DNA of 24,532 nt from CAZYZQ01 sp964652075 (GTDB taxonomy: Bacteria; Bacillota; Clostridia; Oscillospirales; Oscillospiraceae). The translations under genes and the position numbers were made by a program. How positions within the stretch are numbered: the first letter of the stretch is position 1; each line of letters begins with the position of its first letter. Below, one piece after another: positions 15,334 to 22,170 of the stretch. Where the stretch lies: the NCBI GenBank assembly GCA_964652075.1, contig CAZYZQ010000021.1, positions 1-24,532 of the forward strand. Reading direction: 5' to 3'. A model generated the notes under the pieces. It ran no database searches. It was not told the DNA's origin and saw only the letters and a program-made list of their open reading frames with translations.

Positions 15334-15372
15334 CCAGTCGCTGCCCCCTGCGGGGCGTTGTTTCAACACTGG
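15334..15372. repeat. Nested inverted repeats
   Basis: CCAGT (15334-15338) and ACTGG (15368-15372) enclose a GCCCC-CTGC-GGGGC hairpin (15343-15356). Two similar nonamers, CAACACCAG (15329-15337) and CAACACTGG (15364-15372), are present as direct repeats. This segment is next to the 14-bp inverted repeat and has no coding frame. Confidence 0.45.
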
Positions 15373-15411
15373 ATTCCGGTTTTTGGAAGTGCAGAGCGAT
15401 GTGCAATGGAA

Positions 15412-15438
15412 ACACACAAATCTGTGATACACACAGAT
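15412..15438 (-). terminator. Possible weak terminator of ligA
   Basis: On the - strand ATCTGTG (15438-15432) pairs with CACAGAT (15426-15420) around five bases and is followed by TTGTGTGTTT. It lies 45 bases after the ligA stop. The stem is AT-rich and the T tract interrupted. Confidence 0.4.
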
Positions 15439-15482
15439 ACTCACATGGAATTTCCTTCCCGCGAAACCGTTGGCTGTGAAGA

Positions 15483-17498
15483 CTACGTCTCATCGCTTGA
15501 CGCGGATTCCTGTGTAGCGCCGAGCAGCTCCAGAAACTCCTGTTCGGTCAGAACCGGAATACCGAGTTCGTTCGCTTTTGTCAGCTTTGAACCGGCATTT
15601 TCTCCAGCAATGACATAATTCGTCTTTTTTGAAACGGATGAGGCAGCCTTGCCGCCGAGCGCTTCGATTTTTGCCGCGGCCTCCTGCCGTTTAAAGAACG
15701 TCAGTGTGCCGGTAAGCACAAATGTCAACCCTGCAAAACGCGCATCCCCCACTGAAAGCGAGCAGGACATGTTGACGCCCGCTTCCTTCAGGCGGCGGAT
15801 CAGGTGCTGCGACTGCGGATTTGCAAACCAGTCTATAAGGCTCTGCGCGGTTGTTGCGCCGATATCACGGATCGCGGTTAAGGTGTCGATATCCGCCGCC
15901 ATCAGCGCATCCAGCGTACCGAATTCCATAGCAAGCGCCTTGCTGGCCTTTGCTCCTACCTGCCGGATGCCAAACGCAAACAGAAGGCGGCTCAAATCCT
16001 GAGCTTTGCTGTGCTCGATCGCTGAGAGCAGATTCTGGATCGATTTTTTCTGCATATGCAGCGCGTCGCCGTGTGCGCTGAGTGAAGCTTCCGTCAGGTC
16101 GTACAGGTCAGCCGGGGTTGTAATCAGCCCCTCGGAAACCAGACCTTCCACAACGGCCTCGCCCACGCCATCAATATCCATTGCGTCGCGTGAGGCAAAG
16201 TGGATGAGATTGCGCACCAGCTGCGCCGGGCACTCAATGCCGGTACAGCGTGTGGCTGCGCCGCTTTCGTCGCGCTCGGTCGGTGCGCCGCAGATCGGGC
16301 AATGGCTCGGCAGCGTATACGGCACGGCGTCCGCCGGACGAAGCTCCGGCACAACCTCCAGGATTTCCGGGATGATCTCCCCTGCTTTTCGAATGCGGAT
16401 GGTATCGCCAATCCGGATATCCTTCTGGGTGATGAAATCCTGATTGTGCAGCGTCGCATTGGAGACGGTTGTGCCGGCCAGGCGGACCGGCGCAACGACA
16501 GCCTTCGGCGTCAGGACGCCTGTGCGACCAACCTGCACAACAATATCCAGAAGCTTTGTCTGCTTGATCTCAGGCGGATATTTGTATGCAACGGCCCAAC
16601 GGGGAAATTTTGCGGTACTGCCGAGACGCTCCCGCTCGGACAGACGGTTTAGCTTGACGACAGCGCCGTCAATGTCGTAGGAATAGCTGTCGCGGTGCTC
16701 GCCGATGTCGGCAATCAGGCGCTCTGCCTGTGCCATGTCCGTGCAGAGACGGTACGGGATAACCTTGAACTTCAGAGAAGAGAGATAATCCAGCGTCTCA
16801 GAGTGTGTTTCAAACGTTTTCCCTTCCACAAATTGCAGGTTGAAAATCAGAATGTCCAGATGACGTTTTGCGGCAATTTTTGGGTCAAGCTGGCGCAGAG
16901 AGCCGGCCGCGCCGTTGCGGGGATTTGCCATCAGGGCCTGCCCGCGCGCCTCGCGCGCCTCGTTGATTGCATGAAATACAGACTTTGGCATAAAGACTTC
17001 GCCGCGCACAATCAGCCGGTGCGGCGCGTTTTCCAAACGCATGGGGATCGAGCGAATTGTCTTGAGGTTTTCGGTCACGTCCTCCCCCACCAGCCCGTCG
17101 CCGCGCGTTGCGCCTCGCACAAACACACCGTCGATGTATTCCAGCTGGACGGACAGGCCGTCAATCTTCGGTTCCACTGTGTATTCCGGCCCCTGTACAG
17201 ATTCCGAGATGCGCGTACCGAAGGCCGCCAGCTCCTCGCCGGAGAAGACATCCTGCAGGCTCTCCATCGGCACCTGATGCGTTACCTGCTGGAACTGGCT
17301 GAGCGCCGCGCCGCCGACTCGCCGTGTGGGCGAGACGTCGGATGCATACTCCGGGTACTGTGCCTCCAGCTCCTCCAGACGGCGCAGCATCAGGTCATAT
17401 TCATAATCTGCAATCTCCGGGCAGTCCAGCACGTAATAGCAGTAGTTGTGGTGCTCCAGTGTACTGGTCAGCTGCTCTATTTCCTGTTTTGGGTCCAT
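15483..17498 (-). CDS. ligA: NAD-dependent DNA ligase LigA
   Basis: Seals nicks in replication and repair using NAD+. The 671-residue protein has all domains in order: the Ia domain with the YYVLDCPEIADYEYD pattern, adenylation domain with catalytic Lys111 (EPKIDG), and RGEVFMPK, NPRNGAAGSLRQLD and DGAVVKLN motifs. OB fold, four-cysteine zinc finger (CPICGAP...CTGIECP), helix-hairpin-helix repeats and a C-terminal BRCT domain (about 590-660, FVLTGTL...TNYVIAGENAGSK) follow. Length is normal. The ATG at 17498 is preceded by GAAAGGACAAAGGAG. It follows yunB after 15 bases and is probably co-transcribed with pcrA, the usual partner in Firmicutes. Confidence 0.98.
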   Translation of the reverse strand: MDPKQEIEQLTSTLEHHNYCYYVLDCPEIADYEYDLMLRRLEELEAQYPEYASDVSPTRRVGGAALSQFQQVTHQVPMESLQDVFSGEELAAFGTRISESVQGPEYTVEPKIDGLSVQLEYIDGVFVRGATRGDGLVGEDVTENLKTIRSIPMRLENAPHRLIVRGEVFMPKSVFHAINEAREARGQALMANPRNGAAGSLRQLDPKIAAKRHLDILIFNLQFVEGKTFETHSETLDYLSSLKFKVIPYRLCTDMAQAERLIADIGEHRDSYSYDIDGAVVKLNRLSERERLGSTAKFPRWAVAYKYPPEIKQTKLLDIVVQVGRTGVLTPKAVVAPVRLAGTTVSNATLHNQDFITQKDIRIGDTIRIRKAGEIIPEILEVVPELRPADAVPYTLPSHCPICGAPTERDESGAATRCTGIECPAQLVRNLIHFASRDAMDIDGVGEAVVEGLVSEGLITTPADLYDLTEASLSAHGDALHMQKKSIQNLLSAIEHSKAQDLSRLLFAFGIRQVGAKASKALAMEFGTLDALMAADIDTLTAIRDIGATTAQSLIDWFANPQSQHLIRRLKEAGVNMSCSLSVGDARFAGLTFVLTGTLTFFKRQEAAAKIEALGGKAASSVSKKTNYVIAGENAGSKLTKANELGIPVLTEQEFLELLGATQESASSDET

Positions 17499-17513
17499 GC
17501 TCCTTTGTCCTTT

Positions 17514-18140
17514 CTAACGGTCAAGGCCGATATTGGTAAAGCTATCCGGCACATAGCCGACAATGACGGTTTCTGCAACGATCACATCCCCTGAGGCCTT
17601 GACGGTACACATGCCGGTCGGCGTCAGGATGGTTGCCGTCAGCTCCACACGAAGGATAATCCGATGCAGCGTCTGATTGATCCCGGCAGCGGAAAAGTCA
17701 TTGTAAAATTGCGCGTCTGAGTCTGCGACGGCGATCAGGCGGATGGGGATTTTCGGCCCCCGCCCGGCAAACAGCTCCGGAAAGGCCAGATTCCCCAGCG
17801 GAACGCCGAGCTGGTCGATCGGCATACTGTCGGTGCGGTCATTGATACACTGCACTGTCTCTGTTCGAAGCGCGTTGACGCGCGCCATATTGGTCTGCAG
17901 CGCGGTGATGCCGCCCTGCTCGTTTTTTTGGAATGTGATGATACTTTCATATTCGATCTCATGCTCCGCCAGTTCCTCAGAGACGGCGTCGTTAATCAGA
18001 TCGGAAAGCACGCTTGCGACCTGTGCGCAGGCCAGCTCCTCCATGATCGGACCGAGGCGGATACGCAGTGCGATGAAGCTCGCGAGCAGAATGAGGAGAA
18101 TCAGCAAAATCCGCCATTTCCAACGACGCTTTCTGCGCAT
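17514..18140 (-). CDS. yunB: Sporulation protein YunB
   Basis: Membrane-associated protein required for normal sporulation in Bacillus; the molecular role is not well defined. The 208-residue product has a basic N-terminus (MRRKRRWKWR), one membrane segment (about 11-28), then an extracytoplasmic domain with the family features: INDAVSEELAEHEIEYESIITFQKN, GGITALQTNMARVN, QLGVPLGNL, and an end with VIVAETVIVGYVPDSF. The ATG at 18140 follows GAGGGGGGATGG. It sits between pcrA and ligA, a position I do not know from Bacillus. Confidence 0.92.
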   Translation of the reverse strand: MRRKRRWKWRILLILLILLASFIALRIRLGPIMEELACAQVASVLSDLINDAVSEELAEHEIEYESIITFQKNEQGGITALQTNMARVNALRTETVQCINDRTDSMPIDQLGVPLGNLAFPELFAGRGPKIPIRLIAVADSDAQFYNDFSAAGINQTLHRIILRVELTATILTPTGMCTVKASGDVIVAETVIVGYVPDSFTNIGLDR

Positions 18141-18185
18141 AAGCCATCCCCCCTCAGCGGGAGCATATGCGCGCCGGGCAAGTCC

Positions 18186-20546
18186 CTATCCGATTTTTTC
18201 CATGTGTGCCGCCGCGGAACGCGCCATGAGCTTTTTGGTGCCTTTGTCATCAAACGCAACCTCAAGCAGCGCGTCATTGCCCATCGGCGTACAGGCCAGG
18301 ATCAGCCCTCTGCCAAACGCGGCATGCCGGACGGTATCGCCCTTTGCGAACTGTGTCGGCGCTTCGCGAACTACGCGCTGCACCGGTTTCGAGAACCCGC
18401 CTGTCACAACACGTCTGGCGGGCGCTTCGCGCGGCTTTTCGGCGCGGTGGTGTACCGACAGGCATTCCTCGGGAATTTCCCCCAAAAAGCGTGAGGGCCG
18501 GTTAAAGCTGGTCCGGCCATAGAGCAGGCGCTGCTTTGCGTGTGTGAGCGTCAGGCTCTTTTTGGCGCGCGTGATTGCGACATAACACAGCCGCCGCTCC
18601 TCCTCCATCTCGTCCGGTTCGCCGATGGCACGCGCGCCGGGGAACAGCCCTTCCTCCATGCCGGCAAGAAATACATGTGGGAATTCCAGCCCCTTTGCGC
18701 TGTGCATGGTCATCATGACGACGGCATCGGCCTCCGGGTCATACTGTTCGATATCCGTATAAAGCGCAATTTCCTCGAGGAAACCCGCAAGTGTCGGCGT
18801 ATCGGTGCTCTCCATATAGGTCACGATACTCGATTTTAATTCGCGCACGTTCTCGGCGCGGGTGCGGCTCTCAATGTCGTTCTTGTTTTCCAGCATTGAG
18901 AGATAGCCCGTGCGGATCATTAATTCTTCATAAAACGCATCCAGCGGCAGCGTCTCCAACAGCGCAGCGCAGTCCTCAATCAGCGCACAGAACTGCGTCA
19001 GCTTCCCGGCAGCCTTGTCCAGACAGGGGTAGTTGCCAGGGGTGGAAATGACGCTGTAGAGCGGAAGCGCGGCGCTGGCCGCCTGCCGCTCCGCCATTTC
19101 AAGCGTTTTTGCGCCGATGCCGCGCGCCGGGACATTGATGATCCGGCGCAGCCGCAGTGAATCGGCGCGGTTGTTGATGACGCACAGATAGGCCAGCATA
19201 TCCTTGACCTCCGCGCGGTCGAAGAAGCGTGTGCCGCCGATGATGCGGTACGGCACACCATTTCGCTTGAAGGCATATTCCAACGCGTTTGACTGGGCGT
19301 TGGTGCGGTAAAGCACGGCGCAGTCGCGGAAGCTGCCGCTCTGCGCGAGGCTGAAAATTTTGCCCGCGACGAAATTCGCCTCGTCCGATTCGTTGTAGGC
19401 CTCATAGACCAGAATCGGCTCACCGGTGTCGTTTTCCGTCCAGAGATTCTTTCCCTTCCGGCCGATATTATTCGCGATCACAGCGTTGGCCGCCTGTAAA
19501 ATCCGTTTGGTGGAGCGGTAATTCTGTTCCAGACGGATCGTCTGCGCGCCCGGGTACTGCGTTTCAAAGTCGAGGATATTGGCGATCGTCGCGCCGCGGA
19601 AGCGGTAAATGCTCTGGTCATCGTCACCGACCACGCAGATGTTCTGGTAGTGGCCTGCAAGCAGCGCGGCAAGCAGATACTGGGCGTGGTTCGTGTCCTG
19701 GTACTCGTCAATCAACACGTAACGGAATTTCTGCTGGTAGTACTCCCGCACATCCGCATGCTCCTGCAAAAGGCGCACGGTCAGAAGAATGATATCGTCG
19801 AAATCCACGGCGCTGGCAGTTTCCAGACGGGACTGATAGGCCTCATAAATGTGGGCAATCTTTTCAAGACGGAAGTCGCTGCCGACGTTCGGGTCGCAGG
19901 AAAACGCCTTCGGTCCCTGCATCTTGTCCTTGGCACGGCTGATGACTGAGAGCACCATGCGCGGCGGAAAAGATCTTTCGTCGAGATTTTGCTCCTTCAG
20001 GATATCCTTGACGACGCGCTCCGCGTCGCTTGTATCGTAGATGGTAAAGCTCCTGTCGTAGCCCAGCCGGTCGATATAGCGGCGCAGGATCCGGCAGCAG
20101 GCGGAATGGAATGTCATGGCCCACACGTCGTTCGCTTCACTTCCGAGCTGCGCGGCAAGACGGTCTTTCAGTTCGCCCGCCGCTTTGTTGGTAAAGGTGA
20201 TGGCGATGATGTTCCATGGTGCGGGCGCGCGGCAGGCGCAAAGAAGCTCGGCGCGCTGCCGCCCCTCCTCCGTCGGGTGCGCGGCATAGGCTTCCAGCCA
20301 ATCAACATCTGTCTCAGATACAAAGGCGGGAATTTCATCCGTCTGCGCCCCGGTGCCGAACCGGATGAGGTTGGCAATGCGGTGGATCAGAACGGTTGTC
20401 TTTCCGCTGCCTGCGCCGGCCAGCAGCAGCAGCGGCCCTTCGGTTGTCAGGACAGCCTTGCGCTGTTCCGGATTCAGATCGCTGTATTGTTGTGCAATTA
20501 CGGCCCGTCTGGCCGCGCGAAATCGTGCGTTCTCCTGTTCGGTCAT
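18186..20546 (-). CDS. pcrA: ATP-dependent DNA helicase PcrA/UvrD
   Basis: SF1A 3'-5' helicase for repair and removal of RecA or stalled transcription complexes. The 786-residue product has Walker A AGAGSGKTT (43-51), motif Ia TFTNKAA, motif II DEYQD, motif III GDDDQSIYRFRGA, motif IV LEQNYRS, motif V MTMHSAKGLEF and motif VI VAITRAKK. The C-terminus has the tudor-like RNA-polymerase-binding segment (KGDTVRHAAFGRG). An extra stretch of roughly 45 residues (about 62-107) lies between Walker A and motif Ia, which explains the length over the usual 740. ATG 20546 with AGGAG is chosen over a longer frame from 20663 that runs through the promoter. Confidence 0.97.
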   Translation of the reverse strand: MTEQENARFRAARRAVIAQQYSDLNPEQRKAVLTTEGPLLLLAGAGSGKTTVLIHRIANLIRFGTGAQTDEIPAFVSETDVDWLEAYAAHPTEEGRQRAELLCACRAPAPWNIIAITFTNKAAGELKDRLAAQLGSEANDVWAMTFHSACCRILRRYIDRLGYDRSFTIYDTSDAERVVKDILKEQNLDERSFPPRMVLSVISRAKDKMQGPKAFSCDPNVGSDFRLEKIAHIYEAYQSRLETASAVDFDDIILLTVRLLQEHADVREYYQQKFRYVLIDEYQDTNHAQYLLAALLAGHYQNICVVGDDDQSIYRFRGATIANILDFETQYPGAQTIRLEQNYRSTKRILQAANAVIANNIGRKGKNLWTENDTGEPILVYEAYNESDEANFVAGKIFSLAQSGSFRDCAVLYRTNAQSNALEYAFKRNGVPYRIIGGTRFFDRAEVKDMLAYLCVINNRADSLRLRRIINVPARGIGAKTLEMAERQAASAALPLYSVISTPGNYPCLDKAAGKLTQFCALIEDCAALLETLPLDAFYEELMIRTGYLSMLENKNDIESRTRAENVRELKSSIVTYMESTDTPTLAGFLEEIALYTDIEQYDPEADAVVMMTMHSAKGLEFPHVFLAGMEEGLFPGARAIGEPDEMEEERRLCYVAITRAKKSLTLTHAKQRLLYGRTSFNRPSRFLGEIPEECLSVHHRAEKPREAPARRVVTGGFSKPVQRVVREAPTQFAKGDTVRHAAFGRGLILACTPMGNDALLEVAFDDKGTKKLMARSAAAHMEKIG

Positions 20547-20556
20547 GTTGGTTCTC

Positions 20557-20628
20557 CTGTCGAAATTCGCAATCGTTGCCTTTATTTTAGCGTATTTTGC
20601 CGACAAGGTAAAGCACAAATTTCGACAG
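20557..20628. repeat. 11-bp inverted repeat flanking the pcrA promoter
   Basis: CTGTCGAAATT (20557-20567) has an exact inverted copy AATTTCGACAG (20618-20628). The arms are 50 bases apart and bracket the -35 and -10 boxes. No LexA-type GAAC-N4-GTTC box is seen. A pair of operators or a terminator for sigF read-through are possible readings. Confidence 0.5.
20584..20612 (-). promoter_or_regulatory. Promoter of pcrA-yunB-ligA
   Basis: On the - strand TTTACC (20612-20607), 17 bases, and TAAAAT (20589-20584) lie 38 bases before the pcrA start. Both boxes match the sigma-A consensus at four and five positions. Confidence 0.65.
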
Positions 20629-20637
20629 CCTCGGGAA

Positions 20638-21336
20638 TTATAGTCTGGATCGAAGCAGCGCAACCGCCTTTTTCTCCAGACGGCTTACCTGCACCTGGCT
20701 GACGCCGACAATGCGTGCGGTCTGCTCCTGTGTCAGGCTGTGGAAATAGCGAAGCTGCAGGATGGTGCGCTCCCGCTCCGGCAGCGTGTGCAGCGCCTCC
20801 TGAAGGGACAGACGGTCCAGAATCTCGTCTTCCATGCCGTCCGTGCAGAGCACATCCTCAAGCGAAAACCCGTCCTCCCCGCTTTCGCGTTGGATCGACT
20901 CCGGCCCGGCGGTTGCAGTTTCCGCATTTGCAATCTCCTCTGGCGCCAGCCCGCTCTCCTCACTGAGCTCAAGCAGCGTCGGCTCGCGGCCAAGGCGGCC
21001 TGTCAGGCGTTCGCGGCACATACGGATCTGCATGGCGCGCTCTTTGAGCGTACGGGAGACCTTGATTGTCCCGTCATCGCGCAGAAAGCGCCGGATCTCG
21101 CCGGAGATTTTCGGCACGGCATACGTCGAGAACTGCGTGCCAAAGGCCGGGTCAAACCCGGCAACCGCCTTGAGAAAGCCGACGCAGCCAAGCTGGAACA
21201 GGTCGTCCGCCTCGACGCCCCGCCCGAGAAACCGGCGCGCAACCGACCAGATCAGGCCGGTGTTTTCCTGCACCAGCCGCTCAGTTGCCGCGCTGTCGCC
21301 CTTCTGTGCTGCCGCAATCAGTTCTTCACGTGTCAC
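20638..21336 (-). CDS. sigF: RNA polymerase sigma-F factor (forespore)
   Basis: First compartment-specific sigma factor of sporulation, active in the forespore and held by SpoIIAB. The 232-residue protein has sigma region 2 (RRFLGRGVEADDLFQLGCVGFL, then FDPAFGTQFSTYAVPKISGEIRRF), region 3 (LGREPTLLELSEESG) and region 4 with the helix-turn-helix LTQEQTARIVGVSQVQVSRLEKKA at the C-terminus. The start is GTG at 21336, overlapping the spoIIAB stop as GTGA with GGGAG nine bases upstream. Third gene of the conserved spoIIA order AA-AB-AC. The 91 bases to pcrA contain that gene's promoter. Confidence 0.96.
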   Translation of the reverse strand: MTREELIAAAQKGDSAATERLVQENTGLIWSVARRFLGRGVEADDLFQLGCVGFLKAVAGFDPAFGTQFSTYAVPKISGEIRRFLRDDGTIKVSRTLKERAMQIRMCRERLTGRLGREPTLLELSEESGLAPEEIANAETATAGPESIQRESGEDGFSLEDVLCTDGMEDEILDRLSLQEALHTLPERERTILQLRYFHSLTQEQTARIVGVSQVQVSRLEKKAVALLRSRL

Positions 21337-21767
21337 AAGCGATTGCTCCCACCGCGCAGGACGCGCTGCATCCGCACGAGCGTCCCCTTCCCCGGCTCAG
21401 AGCACAGCTCCAGCCTCGTCATGAACTGCGACATGATGGTCAGGCCCATACCGGAGCGATCCGCGCCGCCGGTTGTGTACATCGGCTGCATGGCCTGTTT
21501 GACGTCCGGAATCCCGACGCCGCGGTCACGCACCAGAATTTCCACCGTATTGCCTCTGAGAAGCCCTACACGGAGCTGGATCAGTCCGCAGGTATTCGGA
21601 TAGGCATGGACAATACAGTTTGTGACAGCCTCGGAGACGGCCGTTTTGATGTCCTCAAGTTCTTCCAGTGTGGGATCCAGCTGTCCGACAAAGCTGCCGA
21701 CCGCCGCGCGCGCAAAGCGCTCGTTCTCCGAGCGGCTCGGAAACTGGAAGCAGACGTGGTTATCCAT
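21333..21767 (-). CDS. spoIIAB: Anti-sigma F factor and kinase SpoIIAB
   Basis: Binds and inhibits sigma-F and phosphorylates SpoIIAA. The 144-residue GHKL ATPase shows the Bergerat fold boxes: N box EAVTNCIVHAY, G1 DRGVGIPD and G2 GMGLTIM, plus GKGTLV near the end. Length matches Bacillus SpoIIAB (146). The ATG at 21767 lies within the last bases of spoIIAA (8-base overlap). An in-frame extension reaching 22028 would lie entirely within spoIIAA and is rejected. Confidence 0.96.
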   Translation of the reverse strand: MDNHVCFQFPSRSENERFARAAVGSFVGQLDPTLEELEDIKTAVSEAVTNCIVHAYPNTCGLIQLRVGLLRGNTVEILVRDRGVGIPDVKQAMQPMYTTGGADRSGMGLTIMSQFMTRLELCSEPGKGTLVRMQRVLRGGSNRL

Positions 21768-22086
21768 GCTGTTCACTCCTTTCGTGCAGCTCTGCAATCT
21801 TCTCAATGCCCGCCGTTCGCAGCACGCGCAGCGGCTGCGGCGGGATGTTTTGCAGCAGCAGCCGCCCGCCAACCTCGCGCATATGGCGGATCGTGTTGAT
21901 GACAACCGCAATCCCGCTCGAGTCCATAAAGCCGACTTCCTCAAAATCGAGAATGCAGACCTGCGGCAGATAGCTGTCGATCTTTGCACGGATCTGCGCG
22001 ATTGTTTCTTTTGAGGTATGGTGGTCAATTTCGCCGCGCAGCAGGATTGTCAGCTGTTTTTCCTGCAAAAAGCTGGTCAGGTTCAT
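21760..22086 (-). CDS. spoIIAA: Anti-anti-sigma F factor SpoIIAA
   Basis: STAS-domain antagonist that, when dephosphorylated by SpoIIE, pulls SpoIIAB off sigma-F. The 108-residue protein has the GEIDHHTS strand-loop and the phospho-acceptor motif MDSSG (54-58) before a helix with AVVINTIRHM. Length is close to the Bacillus protein (117). ATG 22086 with CAGGAGTG upstream is preferred over a methionine 13 codons upstream that lies in the leader. First gene of the operon; a terminator-like hairpin (22105-22142) lies only 18 bases upstream. Confidence 0.95.
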   Translation of the reverse strand: MNLTSFLQEKQLTILLRGEIDHHTSKETIAQIRAKIDSYLPQVCILDFEEVGFMDSSGIAVVINTIRHMREVGGRLLLQNIPPQPLRVLRTAGIEKIAELHERSEQHG

Positions 22087-22104
22087 TTGTATCACTCCTG
22101 AATA

Positions 22105-22142
22105 TAAAAAATAGACGCACAGCAAAATAGCTGTACGTCTAT
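22105..22142 (-). terminator. Terminator or attenuator between folC and spoIIAA
   Basis: On the - strand a 13-bp stem (ATAGACGTACAGC with GCTGTGCGTCTAT, one wobble) has a 6-base loop and is followed by TTTTTT. It is a convincing rho-independent terminator for valS-folC. A TATAAT (22146-22141) overlaps its 5' arm, but no -35 lies at proper distance. Confidence 0.85.
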
Positions 22143-22170
22143 TATAGAAAAAATTGCTTTGATGATTTTG

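Larger units (their letters stand above)
15254..15482. other. Non-coding interval between recombinase and ligA, rich in inverted repeats
   Basis: No convincing frame is present on either strand. It holds the 14-bp inverted repeat (15293-15324), the nested repeats (15334-15372) and the weak hairpin (15420-15438). It is the most structured non-coding stretch in the window. Confidence 0.6.

Noticed and set aside
15254..15482. A dif site for XerC/XerD
   Set aside because: No 28-bp sequence with the usual dif arms and AT-rich centre was found; the inverted repeat here has a different, GC-rich outer arm.
16695..17594. 299-codon open frame on the + strand
   Set aside because: Antisense to ligA, which is complete and unambiguous; no family resemblance.
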